DNA from: Paulownia fortunei
Lineage: Eukaryota; Streptophyta; Magnoliopsida; Lamiales; Paulowniaceae
NCBI GenBank assembly: GCA_019321725.1
Contig: CM033121.1
Coordinates: 4,836,001-4,900,000 of the forward strand
Direction of reading: 5' to 3'
DNA length: 64,000 nucleotides
The notes beneath the pieces were generated by a model. It saw nothing but the letters and a program-made list of their open reading frames with translations. It did no database searches and was not told the origin of the DNA. Both the position numbers and the translations under genes were made by a program. Below are positions 1 to 12,125 of the stretch, one piece after another. Numbering within the stretch: the stretch's first letter is position 1; every line of letters begins with the position of its first letter.

Positions 1-2071
1 CCAAGCTGAAGAGTGGCTAAATTATATATTTCTTAAAGTGGGATTTCTTTGCCTTTTCAGTTGAACTTTCTTTCCAGTTTCAAGTTTCTACTACCTTGGT
101 ACAGAAAAATTCAATCTTGGCAACAGCGACCGAAGTGTGTTCTTGGAAGTAGCTTACACGTGACCCAGACATATGCACGTGCGGTTGTCTAAGAACTTTA
201 AGATTTTTAAATTAAAATTTCAACAGGACTCGTGTTTCAACAATTTATATGCGAAACTAAGGGCGGAAAACGGAAAAGCATTATTTTATTTTAGGATAAT
301 TATTTTCTCGTGTCTAATTTTATTTTTCATGAAATAAATGAGAGAGAAATCAGATTAAGAATGTTAATGGAACAAATCCAATCTTAGATCAACCTGACTC
401 AGGTTTGAGTTTTAATAGTATAATTGATTGGTCAGATTTTAAATTCTATTTTCAAACTTAATTTGACCTAGTCCCTACTTGTTTATTTTTTTTATATTTT
501 TTAAATTTATTATATATACGGTTAAGCAATATTATTTTTTCATAAAAAAATTAAAAAAAAACTCTAGTGATATTATTATTAAAAAATATTTTATAATATT
601 TTTAAAATTATAAAATAAATCTAATAAATTTAATAAATCTACCAACTGAATTTAAAAATGAGTTTGAATTTTAGGTCTTAGAATATTGATAAATCAAACA
701 CATTGTCAACTTTAAACCAGAGAGGTCAGTTTAAGTTATCCACCAAAGTTTTGGTGTAAATTTTTTTTCAAGTTTCAAGAATAAACAATTTTGTTGCGCT
801 CAAACTTATTAGTATCTACATATTTTTAAATGTGGATTTCAATATGTGTTCAGTATGTATATACATTACAAGTAATGATTTTTGTAATATTAAATTATAT
901 GAATACTAACAATTTAGTGTACATCATTGGAGATTATGTCAGTATTTTACATTTGATCTCGCTCGAAATACATTTTGCTTTCTTTGTAGAATTTCAGTGA
1001 ATCCTAAATATACTTAGAGGGTTTAATTTGAAATTGCTATTTACCAAACATTGAAACATAATTTGTAGAGCTTGATGTATTTTTCGGTTTATACATATGT
1101 AGCACAAATTATAATTGTAAGAAAATATCAAGCCATGTTTTAACGAGTAAGACCGTGAAGTCAAAAATATTTATCATTAAAACATTGGATGGTCCATTAG
1201 CATAGCATATGGACAACATTGGATCTGGCCCATTGACTTGGGTTTCTGAGTCCAAATGAACCTGGTGTAAATCCAGTACATGGCCTGTGTTTAAATGGAG
1301 AAACAGAATGATGGGTCAGTATGGGGCCTGCACCATTTAAAAGCCTAATCCTATCATAAAGGAAATTCATGTGGGAGCTGTGCAGTCAATCCAAAGAATC
1401 CATGCACTAAAAATTCTCTCTATTAATTAGTGTATGTCATTGCCAATGTTTGCTTATGCTTGAATAGCACTTTTAAAAAAAATAAAAATTGTTTTATTTA
1501 AACTTTTGAGTTGATTTTCTGCAGCTCACAAGAAATAAATTCATATGTCAAATAGAAAAGTGCAATATCATCCAGAAGATTAAATCTGATAAATTCATAT
1601 TCACTTAAAAATAGGAACAAAGTCAGAACTAGTAGGAACAAACCATTCTCAACTTTATAAAAAAGAATTTAATAATATAAATTTCATATGTAAAATTATT
1701 AAATTTTAAAATTTTATCCTCTTAAAAAAATTAAAAATATATATTTTATATTATTCTTGAAAAAAAAAAATTAATCTCATTCTCTCAATTTGAATTTTCT
1801 TACGTTGTCCTATAATTGAACAACTCATTATTCTTGATTATTATATACGAGGTGAGCCAAAGTTGGAAACTACGGTACCCTTTGAGGAAAAGGGAAAGAA
1901 AACAAAGAGAGAAGATATTAGAACATTTTTTCAACTTTTAAATGAAAGATTTATATTTTTTCAATTTCCACAGGCAAATTCTATAATTTTACACTGAGCT
2001 AATACTGTATAAATTTGTTAACCACACAAATGATACAACCTAACATTTGGTCACACAACCCAAGTATTTTT
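1..2071. other. Gene-free AT-rich flank
   Basis: No coding region is recognisable here. Most of it is AT-rich with poly-A and poly-T runs. The block at about 1620-1775 has an AT-rich core that resembles the core of the dispersed repeats at 25625 and 26005, so it may be a decayed copy. The stretch at about 390-740 looks like an eroded transposon with an A/T-rich middle, but I could not match its two ends. The least AT-rich part (about 1190-1400) has no long open frame. Confidence 0.5.
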
Positions 2072-3211
2072 TTAGTTGAACCTAATATCATAAGCCTTGA
2101 TTCCATTGACCCCAAAAATCCCAAAATGCTTTTCATACTCCCCACCACTTTTCCCATTCTCATCAAATAAATCAAACAAGAAAACCTCAACCCCAACACC
2201 TGGCCTTTTGGGTGTCCCAACATTAGCCAATGCCCGCATCACAACATTCCCATTATAAGCCAATGCATTATCAGCACCGCCGGCGTCGCCGCCAGCCGTC
2301 GGCCATCCAGTCTCCGTCACCACCACCGGAATTCCATGGAACCCTTCCCTCTCCATAGCATAAACAAATGCATCAATTGTTGCATCAAACATGTTATTGT
2401 AGGCCAAGTTTTGGTCAACCTCAACTGTTGATGACCTAAAAAGAGCATAGTCCAGTGTGACATATTGGTGATTATTAATGTAGCTGAAAAAAGGGTAAAC
2501 ATTGACCATCAATGGCGACCCGGTGTCCTGTAAAAATCGTAAAAGGGGAACCAAAACTGATCTAAGATTGGGATCAAAAGCACCAGCTGATGGAGGGTAC
2601 GAACTGGACAAGATTGTGGCAGCGTGTGACGATGAAAGCTTAATTATGTCACCTAGGCCTAATGTTTGAAGGGCTTCGTACAAATTAAGGATTGCGGGTA
2701 CCACATATGGGGTGTAAAATGGATCTTTTAGTAACACTTCATTGCCAACCGCTAAGTATCGTACTTGAGTAGGTGCAACGTGCAAAAAAATGTTCGATTG
2801 GAGCCATTGCAGGGAGGTGGCAATGGTGCCATTGGCTAGTGTGGGGAGGATTTCGTTAGGGACGCCGATCATGAGCTCGATTCCAGTACCCCAGAAGGGT
2901 GCTAGAGCATCAGGGTCCGGGTTGAAAAGCCGGATTCTTGATATTCCGTTGGATTTGAGGAGGCTGATCACGGCTGAGGGTGGCGGCAGGTTGCTCGCCA
3001 CACGGCCGTAGCAGACTCCTACTGGTGCAGCCCCTGCTAGTGCAAATCAAGAAACAAATTAATCAATCATGTCATCAATCCAAAAGAGGGGGACAACTGA
3101 CAAGAAAACTGTGAATTGAAAACTTTTAATGGTATTTGACAAAAATTAACCCGTTGAATGTGACAGCAGGGATAAGAGCAGAGAAAAGATAATCATTCTC
3201 TGAATTCCCAT
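2072..3211 (-). CDS. Glucan endo-1,3-beta-glucosidase (GH17), secreted
   Basis: This is a beta-1,3-glucanase that hydrolyses internal bonds of callose or fungal cell-wall glucan outside the cell. There are two exons: 3211-3151 and 3033-2072, with a GT-AG intron of 117 bp (3150-3034), giving 340 residues. Exon 1 encodes the start Met and a hydrophobic signal peptide of about 21-23 residues; the mature part begins near APVGVCYGR, the usual GH17 N-terminus. The family acid/base Glu lies in the AVGNE motif (about residue 119). The nucleophile Glu is in VVVTETGWP (about residue 261), which fits the GH17 signature. The protein stops soon after the catalytic domain (KHFGIFG, then a short tail), with no X8/CBM43 module and no clear GPI tail, so a soluble apoplastic or vacuolar enzyme is likely. 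The paralogue group (PR2-like or another) cannot be settled here. Confidence 0.93.
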
Positions 3212-3259
3212 TTCTGTACCGAAGGATCTGCAATAACTGCTGTATGGATATTTGAGTAC

Positions 3260-3270
3260 TATATATAAAT
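3260..3270 (-). promoter_or_regulatory. Likely TATA box of the GH17 gene
   Basis: On the minus strand the sequence reads TTTATATATAG, about 50 bases upstream of the glucanase ATG at 3211. That spacing would leave a 5' leader of only about 20-25 bases. It is the best TATA match in this upstream region, but no transcription start can be seen directly. Confidence 0.45.
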
Positions 3271-3590
3271 TTTGAGCAGAATGATCTTCTGCATGTTGTT
3301 TTAATTTATGATGTTTGGTCTGATTTTGGTTTGAATAAGTTTGTAAATTACATGTAATTAAGATTGATGAACTGTATTCTTTGTTGATTTTCTGTTGGGA
3401 CGTGGTCCAAATTATGGGCCTTTGGTAGATGCAGCCTGGAGGAATTTCTCTTCTACCTTTTTTCCAGTGTGGTCTCTTCACTTCTTCAGCTTTTGTTTGA
3501 ATTTTCATTTTACCTTGCTTTTCTTGTGTCTGAGGGTGCAGTTGACAGGTTGTTCTGTCCTTTGCTACTCTTTTTCTGCAAATGTTTGTA

Positions 3591-4399
3591 GGGTAAATGA
3601 CATTTTACCTTTTGTGAAATGGTAAAAGGTTAAACATATCCCTATCAAATGAAAAATGGCTAATTATTTACTGTGTTTTCAAAAAAAAAAAGAAATGACA
3701 TATAATACCAAATTCAATTTTATCATTTATTAAATTAGAAATGACACCAACATATATGTATATATAGCAATAATGGTTTTTAAATCTTTTATTTATGAGT
3801 GTTCATGAGCATTTAAAGTAGAAGATACTAGATACATATATGTAAAATACATATTTACTAATTATATGTATGTTATTTCAAAACAAATAAAATAAAATAG
3901 TTTTTCTTTAGTTACATATTTTCCTACTTATATTATAAATATAGATAGCATATTAGCATAGTGAATTCCAATATGCTTATGCAATTTAACATATAGTAGA
4001 GAGTTTTCTTAACGTATTTTCATTAATCATGTCATGCCATACAAGATAAAACCCAAAATTTATGTCATTATAGTAATTTTATTTCAAATTGGATATTTTT
4101 TTTAACAAAACAATAAGAATGTCAATGAAAAGTATATAATTTATTTCACATCTTTCGAAATGACACCTACATTATTAATAATTATATATTCTAAAAAAAT
4201 TATAAAATAAGGTATAAATTTCTCCCATTCATGTAAGGGTATGCTGGTCATTTCTAATTTCGTAAACGATAAAAATTACAGTTGGTTGTTATTTGCCCCT
4301 TTTTCTGAAAACATAAGGTGGTAATTAATCATTTCGCATTCGAACATGGGGTTACTTTGCCCTCTCACCATTTTACAAGGGGTAAAATGCCATTTACCA
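3591..4399. mobile_element. Mutator-like MITE with long inverted ends
   Basis: The left end (about 3591-3755) and the right end (about 4240-4399) are inverted copies of each other over roughly 160 bases. Left starts GGGTAAATGACATTTTACC; the reverse complement of the right end starts GGTAAATGGCATTTTACC. The match continues inward through AAATGGT(A/G)A(A/G)AGG, a shared TGTTTTCA block and a shared AAATTAGAAATGAC block. Long terminal inverted repeats around a short non-coding AT-rich core are typical of Mutator-like miniature elements. I could not find a convincing 9-bp target duplication, so the exact ends may be off by a few bases or the flanks have decayed. Confidence 0.72.
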
Positions 4400-7300
4400 C
4401 ATTTTATTTACCCCAAACATTACATGGACAGTAAACATGTTTGATGTAAAAATCATGTTGTTGAGAAGCATAGTTAGGTGCAAAACAGGTAAACACCAAA
4501 TATTTGCTGTTCAATTTTAGACAGTTCAATGAACATTTGCGACTTTTGCGTGGTCTTCGAAGTATTTGGTTCGTTTGTTTCAATAAATAAAATATACTTC
4601 TTCAGAGACCAGTCAATTTAAACTGATTTGAAAATCCTTTTTGTACTATTAATAAATCAATTTAATTTTTTTTATTAAAATTATTTGATTAGTATTAAAG
4701 AACATAAACAAATTTTACTATTTGAAGATTTTATGATGTTAAAATTGGTAAGAAAAATAAGCGATTTAGTGAATTAGTAAAAGAATTAGACAATTTATCT
4801 TTATAGTGTAGCAAAAGAAGCATTCGATTGCTGAATTGTATCTCTTTTTTTTCTTGTTGGCAGGTGGAAGATGCAACATGCAAACTTTAAAGGATTAACA
4901 CTTTGTTTGGTTCAAGAATTTTGATGGGAAAAAAAAATTATTAGAAAAAAATAAAATAAAATAAAATCAAAAATATATAAAATCTCAAGTTTGTCTCGAT
5001 GTCTAATGAAAATATATTATTCATGCTACAATAGGTATATGATACACTTGGTATATGAATAAAGATCAAATGTCCCATTTTATAAAAAATGAGACATTTG
5101 AATGATGGATGTTTATTAAGTTCATATATATCATGTGTAATACGTATAAAACCAAAAAAATCATAAAAAAAAGAATGTGGGGAAGGATACCATGAATGTA
5201 TTGAAGAACAACAAAGGGTCAAATAGGCTTTTCTCTCAATTTCCACACCTTTTTGTAAGGAAAATGAATTTTCCCCAATTACACTATATTTTCCTTGGTA
5301 TTATTTTTCTTAATATTTTCTTTAATAACCAAGCAACTAAAATTATTTTCCTTGCATTTTCTTTTCCTTTTCTCGCCAAAATTCTTATAGCAAACACAAT
5401 GTAAAAGAAAAAAAAAAAGGACTGATATAAGAAAATAGAAATAATAAATTTGAAACAAATTGCGAGCTCTTTTTTTTTTTGTCTTCCTTGTCTCCAGTAC
5501 GTGATAACTAAACCATAATGTCTCAACATTGAAACTAACTTTAAATTGTCTGGAATTGTTGGATTACACATTTTGTAATATGATGTTTCTAAGATCAATA
5601 CGACATCGTCTGTCGATTTGCATCATGCGTGTTCTATGTATAGACAGAAGCAGTTCCATCAGGCTGGTTCTGGCAAGAAGCATCAATGTTCAATGTTGTC
5701 TCTAAGATTCCAGCTTCTGAAAATGACTAGGGGATCTCCCCAAGCAGGGGAGAGTTCCTTCCCTTTCTTCAATTTCTTAACTTGCCTTTTTCAATCTCCC
5801 TTCAAAATTCTGTTGTTTAATTCACTCTCTCAAACATGATGTGTGTGAATGTGTATGTGTTTTTTTTTTTTTTGTATTTCATCTCAAATCTATATGTTAT
5901 TATTTCTAGTATTTATAGGAAAGAAGGATGCCTCGTGTCATTCTTTGGTTAATTAAGTGTGCATCATGCATCACAGACACTTGAACTATGGCTAGAAAAT
6001 GGTAGGTGTAACCAGATATATGGGTCATGGCTGGACTCGGGTCGACCCAATCTGTTTCCATCTAATTTTTTGTTATTGGTAATTTGATAAATTTACATAT
6101 GTATTAAATATTCCATATCACTTCTACAATCGATTGATTTTTTTTAAAATAATAATAATAATAAATTCGTAGAACATCTGGTTTAAATTTTGTTGATCCC
6201 TTTGTGCCAATTTAATCTTCACACTCATGTACTTAATTATTTTATTTTCTAGAACAATATTATATATCATTTTGTAGCCTTTTTTTTTTTTCACTCCCTA
6301 ATTTTAGTAAGCAGCTATTGTATTTAATTCCCTTGAAATGATTTAATCAATCAATACTTTCCAAATAAAGAGAAAAGTAAAAAAAGAAAGAAGGGTTACC
6401 TGTTGATATATAACATTTTTCTATTTTCGTGATCAATATTATTTATTTACACCATTTATTAATATTATTGAAGACCTGACACAATTTTATTTAGCCATCC
6501 CATAGTGGATTCTTACCAAACCTGTTAACAACTAAATCAAATCTAACCAATGAGAGGGGCAATTAAGTAATTGAACAAGTGGTTTGATGGTGGAAACAAG
6601 AATCAGAAAAAGCGCGAAAATGTTTCCAGTAGATAGATAATGGATTAGCACTTTTTGAATCATTATTTTGGCACATATCATAATTCACACACACTTTAGA
6701 GGAAAAATCAAAAAAATAAAAACCCAAATAAGGATAATGCTTCATCATTAGATTGGATAAAAATAATTACATTATGCCCAAACCTTGTTAAATTTATCAA
6801 TTAAATATCGACGAATCTCCCCACTACCGCATCATTATCAAAAATAAAAAATAAAAAATTAATCCACATAATTATATAAATTAATTATTGATTAGTTCTA
6901 AGCAATTTTATAATTGCCCAATTTCTTATAGTTTGATGGGGCTAAAGTGGGATCTAGACAACGATTCTTTGAAAGATTTAATGAGGTTTCTTTTTCATCC
7001 ACCGAGGTTATAAACAGTACCAAAATGTAGCATGGTGACTATATAATAATAATATTATTTCCTAATCATTGCACGACATCGAGCCCTACCCTAAAAAAGC
7101 AAGGAATAAAGATGCAAATCAAGTAAAGCATTGTCATCAATTAGTACAACACATATAGTTTATTGGGAATCTCTACAAGATATGTTTGTATACACACTGT
7201 CATGATTCACAAGTTATATATTCTGGGTTCGACTAATTAAGTTTGAATTATTATTATTTTTTAATATAGATTTTATTTTAATTTGTCTTGTCTTGAAGTC

Positions 7301-8850
7301 TTATAAAAAATATTTTGACAAAAAACCCATTTTTTTTTCCTTTGCTTCAAAGAAATCATAAAAGAAATACTTGTATAAATATGATTTTGAGAGACACTTA
7401 CTGATTTATATATCACTATTTATTATCATATGTTTTTATTTTTAAGAAAACAATTACTGTATTAATTAAGTTTCTATTGAGTTTTGCTTTTCTATTCATT
7501 TTTCTTTCTTTCTTTTTTTTTTTTTTTTTTGTGGGGGGGGGGGGGGGGGGGGGTGGTTGGAATTTGAAGGTGAATTGTGTTTTAATGAAACTATGGAATA
7601 ATCCCATCTTTTATCAAGGTTTTCTCAGCCTGTATGATGGACTACGGAGTAAAAATTTGTGTATTATATTGAGAATGGAGGTATTTTTCTTGAAAAAAGT
7701 TATAATACCCCTTTTGAGTAGCTTCTTTATCGTTATTGAATAAGAATATAATAATATGTGAAATGTTGAAAATAGTTTACAATTCGACTTAAATAATACC
7801 CAAATAAATAATGTATATTGAGTACTTATAATCACATAATGCACCCACTTGAATTTATGCAAATAATTATGGACTCTCTTATTGGAGATTCCAGCTTTAG
7901 CAATTCTTATGGGCAAAATTTTGCTTATGTAGCTATATCTAACCAACCATAATTCAATTCTTATAGGCAAATCGGAAGACGTCTCGACTAAAATACTTTA
8001 ATTCTTAATTAGTAAGTTAATAAAATCAAATTAAAAGAGTTAGATTAAATATATCAGTTATTTTATAATAAGTCATATGTGACTAATTATAAATGATGAA
8101 GTATAAGCGTGACTAATTCTTGTCGAAATAAATGTCATAATTTGAGAGATTTGATATACGAATGATCAACGATTTATGAATCGGATCAAAATCACGTAAA
8201 AAAGACACATATCCTATCATTTTTGTTCACCTTAATCATTTTTAAGGGTAAAATGAGAATTTAGAATTTCCCCTCACTTAGGTATTAAGAAACACTTGCA
8301 ATTTTCAACCAGAAAAAAATGCATCCAGCTACCCAAAAAGATGCTATAGCAATCACACAACATGCTCACGTACCTATTGCAAGCAACAGCGATGTGTCAA
8401 TGTTCAAAAATTGTTCAAACCAACAGAAAAGTAAAAGCACGTATAAAATTTCCAGGCCCTCTTTCATAGATTAATGTGATGTTTTAAAGGAACCAAAATC
8501 TCTCTTTCTTTCCTCACTAAGCAACAAAAACACCCTTCACCCTCTGTAAAAAAAGACACCAAGAATATCTTTAGTTGTCCCTTTATTAAAGAAAAGCCCC
8601 TCCTTTTTGAATTCAAAAATCCCATCTTATTACAACCAAATTTTTATGCATAAAACCATCTCAATAGGCAACTATATTCTTGTTTCATTCCTCCATTTCT
8701 TCTCCTAAGCCCTCCTGCCTTTGTTTTCATTCCAAGAACAGAAATTCTTTTTTCTTTTCTCTCTCGTTTTTTTTTCTGCCAATTAATACCAAATCTTGGG
8801 CCAATTTCCAGAACTTGCCAAATCAAAGTCTGAAGTCCTAAAAAAGAAAA
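4400..8850. other. Gene-free AT-rich interval
   Basis: No gene is supported. Open frames here are short, low-complexity or unlike any family I know. The notable feature is the poly-T/poly-G tract at 7513-7553, listed separately. The last 350 bases before 8851 are pyrimidine-rich (TTTCTTTTCTCTCTCG-like) and probably form the promoter and leader of the small membrane protein gene. Confidence 0.5.
7513..7553. repeat. Poly-T (18) followed by poly-G (21)
   Basis: Eighteen T (7513-7530), then GT, then twenty-one G (7533-7553). Such a long uninterrupted G run is rare in plant nuclear DNA and can fold into G-quadruplexes. The exact lengths are also the kind most often misread by sequencers. Confidence 0.9.
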
Positions 8851-9254
8851 ATGTCACAACCTGTTGAGGTATATCCTAATCCTGTCATGACTAGACAGCC
8901 TGATTCTTCCCACTCTAATGGCTCATTTGGGCCAGTTTTCGCAGTCTTGGCCGTGATCGTTGTCATATCCGCGGTGGCTTGTGTGCTGGGACGGTTGTTC
9001 AGCAAGCGGCACCACCGCGCCAAGGAGGCGGCGCACCACCCCCCAAGGCTAGTAAGCAGAGCAATGGTCTAGGCCCTAAAGAGTGGGAGTCCAGGCAAAA
9101 ACCAAGCTTCAACATGAGAGATGGGGACATAGAATTCGGGTTCGACAAGAGAATCCCTTCTGGCAAAGGGCCTAAAAATGGAGGAGGAAAGGCAAAGCCA
9201 CCCCATCATAATGGTGCACATAAACCAGAAGTCAGATTTGCAGATAATGTGTAG
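8851..9254 (+). CDS. Small single-pass membrane protein, frameshifted
   Basis: This resembles a plant family of small transmembrane proteins of unknown function. The N-terminus MSQPVEVYPNPV is followed by a Ser/Asn/Gly stretch, one membrane helix (about residues 26-47) and a basic RLFSKRHHRAK stop-transfer segment. The family C-terminal motif DGDIEFGFDKRI and the ending RFADNV are present but lie in a different reading frame. The first frame runs into a stop at 9072, while the motif-bearing frame is open to the TAG at 9252-9254. The switch falls at a run of six C (9039-9044): one more C would join the two halves into a protein of about 134 residues. A real one-base deletion, an assembly error or a pseudogene are all possible. 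No GT-AG intron of plausible size could bridge the frames. ATG 8851 is chosen because the family N-terminus starts there. Confidence 0.75.
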
Positions 9255-11067
9255 GGGGATTTGATAGTGGTGCATGAATGGAGGTGTTGAAGAGATGTCC
9301 CTCCAGGGGTATACATTTAGTAGTTGTAGTTTTTATTGGTTTTGGTATTTAATTTCTGTCACTAAATTGTATGGTTAAATTTCCCTTACTTTTGTAGCAT
9401 TTGTGGAAGTGATGGACTAATTTGCAAAGAATGGTGAAAATGTAATGGTTTTGATATGATATAAAATTGGGGTATTGAGGTATTAATTTGCAGTGTGCAA
9501 TTGTTTTAAACAATATATGATAATATTTACGACTACTAACTTAGTAATAAGATAATAATATATGTACAAATAGCCTAAGTTAGAGGGTATTTTTTGAAAA
9601 ATATTTTTATTTTGGTCATAAAACATATTTATTGTACTATTCATCTCGAGATATAATCAACGTCTCTGCTGAAATTTTATATCACTATCATATTTCTATC
9701 TATTTGTCGTACGTACTACCAATTAATTATCATGGGATAAGTAGTGTCAACATCTTCTAATTAATTATTTGTATTCACAATATGAAAGTATAAATAGGAG
9801 AGATACCAGTTACAGTAATTTTTATCCTCTCATAGGGATGCGTGTGGTTCTGAGTAATAGATTTTTATATTAATATTGTACCTGTTTTGTTTTAATATGT
9901 TAACTTATTGTTCTACAATCAAATCATAGTTATTTATATTATTTTTAAATTACACACAATAAACTTATAATTATATTATTTAATAACACTCACTATATAC
10001 TTCATATATACAAATTATTTTGGTTTAGAACATGCATAATTTTGTTAACTAAAAATATCCAAAGTTTCATTCGAAAATTTCAAATATTTTTGCAATTTTC
10101 ATGATTTTTTCTAAATCGAAATTTTGGGTGTCATCAAAACTTACACTGAATTTTTCATAAAGTTATAAATCTGAAGTATACATTGATATCGATATTTATA
10201 CCTTACTCCCATTTATTTGTCAATATTTTTCTGTTTTAGTAGTTTTCTTCCCATTAGATGTAATAATGTATGCTTGATTCAGAGTCATTTATTTTATTTG
10301 ATATATTATTGATATTTTGATATAATAAATGATGTATTTTATCGTACTTTTTTTTAAAAAAATTAATCAATAATGATACAGAATTTTTTATACAATGATT
10401 TAACATAAAAAACTAAATAATGCCGAAAAAGTAAAAATCAAAGGAGATCGTTCAATTTACACATTATAAGGATATATCTTTTCCAAACAAAATAAAAAGG
10501 CTTTGTAGTAAATTGTTGACTTGGTCAACTTTGTGAAAGCTCAAGATTTCGAGGCTTTTGATCGAACTTGCTTTTTCTAAAAAAAGGGATTTTGGTGTAA
10601 TTATTTATTCAAACAAATTATTAGGGATCATCATCGACTAATAAGGCTTCATGTTAATCAAAATGGACACTCATGATATTTTAGATCACAATGGAGATTA
10701 ATACCATGAAAAAGTTATATAAATGGCATTTTGAAGACTGAAAAATAAATTAAATTATTTCATATTCGACTTAATATTTATTTGAAAATTTTGATTGATT
10801 TGATGAGATTTGTAATTCAAACTTAATTTGATTGATTAAAAAAATGATAAAGTATGTTTAAAAATATTAAACTATTGAAATTCAACTCGTGTTCGTTTCG
10901 AATAAAACTTGTTCAAGTTCAATCCATATAATAATTAAACTAAACTTAAATACAATTTCAACCTCAATAAATAATTAAAAGCACACTTGATCAACTCCTT
11001 ACTCAACTCGACTCAATTCATTCACACTCCTAAATTATCACATTAATTAATTTATTAAAATAATTTT
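9255..11067. other. Gene-free interval after the membrane protein gene
   Basis: The first 250 bases are probably the 3' untranslated region of the small membrane protein gene. The rest is AT-rich with no recognisable gene. The segment ending near 11035 finishes in a motif (CATTCACACTCCTAA) that, reversed, resembles the terminal motif of hAT-type miniature elements, but no matching left end was found, so it may be a truncated copy. Confidence 0.4.
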
Positions 11068-11299
11068 AGGTTGCGTATGGACGAAATGATTTGAATTTAA
11101 TGAAAGAATTTGAACAAATAATTTAAAATGACTTCGTACTTTGTGAATTTCAAATCTATCACAATAATTCAAAAAAAATAACTCATGAGAGGTAAATATT
11201 TAAAACTCATTGCAACATAAATTATCTAAATAAATTTAATAAATTTATTATTATAAATTTAAAATTTTTAACTCTAAATCTATTAATCCAAACAAAATC
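11068..11299. mobile_element. MITE-like element, AGGTTG family copy A
   Basis: It starts AGGTTGCGTATGGACGAA. It ends in a segment whose reverse complement (GATTTTGTTTGGATTAA) roughly matches the start. The interior is AT-rich and non-coding, with AATTTAAA/TTTAAATT stretches also seen in copy B at 11527. Ends are approximate. Confidence 0.4.
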
Positions 11300-11526
11300 A
11301 TTGATGTGTACTTTCATAATGAGAGATTTTAAGCTTTAACCAGTGATAAATTATATGACATTGGGCCTACATGTCAATATAAATGGTAGCTTTATAGCGA
11401 TCTTTAACAATATAGCATCCGGCAAGAAAGCCCACTACCCAGGCCCAAGTTCGTTTAACTGTTCATATAGCATTTGGAATTACAGGATCCAAATGTGAAG
11501 TGGGATCAATACTATTTGAAAAATTA

Positions 11527-11718
11527 AGGTTGGTTTACTTGAATTTAAGGAAAGTATTTCTAATGAATTCAATTTTTGTATGAATTTAAAATTCATTATA
11601 ATGGTTCTAAACAATTTCAAATTCATAGTAACTAAAAATAATTCAAACAAGTGTGAGGAATTTATTATTATGAATTCTAAATTCTTAACTTTCAAAAATT
11701 TCAATCTAAACACAACCT
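11527..11718. mobile_element. MITE-like element, AGGTTG family copy B
   Basis: The left end AGGTTGGTTTACTTGAA is mirrored by the right end, whose reverse complement reads AGGTTGTGTTTAGATTGAA. The 190-bp body is AT-rich and non-coding. The element lies in unit 1 of the tandem duplication; at the equivalent place unit 2 has unrelated sequence. The target duplication is unclear. Confidence 0.5.
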
Positions 11719-11777
11719 AAAACTTTTCATTCAGCTAAGCATTGAGGAGTGTTATTTGGTTGTCTAAGGATGAGCAG

Positions 11778-12125
11778 TGGAGATGGTAATGAGGCAGACT
11801 CAAACTTGAAATTGTCCTTACTTTGAGTATATTTTAACAGTATAAATGAGTTTAGATCATATCATAAGATTCCATTTTCAAACTCAACCCGATTCAAACT
11901 CAAACCCGTTAGTTTTTTTAAAAAATAATATATATATATTTATATAATTTTTTTAGAGATTTTCTATAAAATTTTAATAGTATTATTTTAAAAATATATA
12001 TAATTTTTAATATTTTTTAAATTATAAAGTATGTCTTTTTTTGGATTTGAATCTTTAAAAATATTAATGGATTGGATCTCAAATTTAGACAAATCCAACC
12101 CAAATTCAATCCATTCACATCTCTA
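11778..12125. mobile_element. hAT-type MITE with 8-bp target duplication
   Basis: The element is 348 bases long. Its left end TGGAGATGGTAATGAG and the reverse complement of its right end, TAGAGATGTGAATGG, are terminal inverted repeats of the kind found in plant hAT miniature elements. It is flanked on both sides by ATGAGCAG (11770-11777 and 12126-12133), the 8-bp target duplication expected for hAT. The matching place in the second unit of the tandem duplication (about 13330) has one uninterrupted ATGGGCA-like site, which is an empty site. The body is AT-rich with no transposase. Confidence 0.85.

Noticed and set aside
7477..7743. Open frame across the poly-T/poly-G tract (F and G runs)
   Set aside because: The frame is created by the homopolymers (Phe and Gly runs) and the rest resembles no protein.
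9040..9065. Tiny intron joining the two frames of the small membrane protein gene
   Set aside because: The GT and AG near CTAGTAAGCAG would give an intron of under 20 bases, far below the plant minimum.
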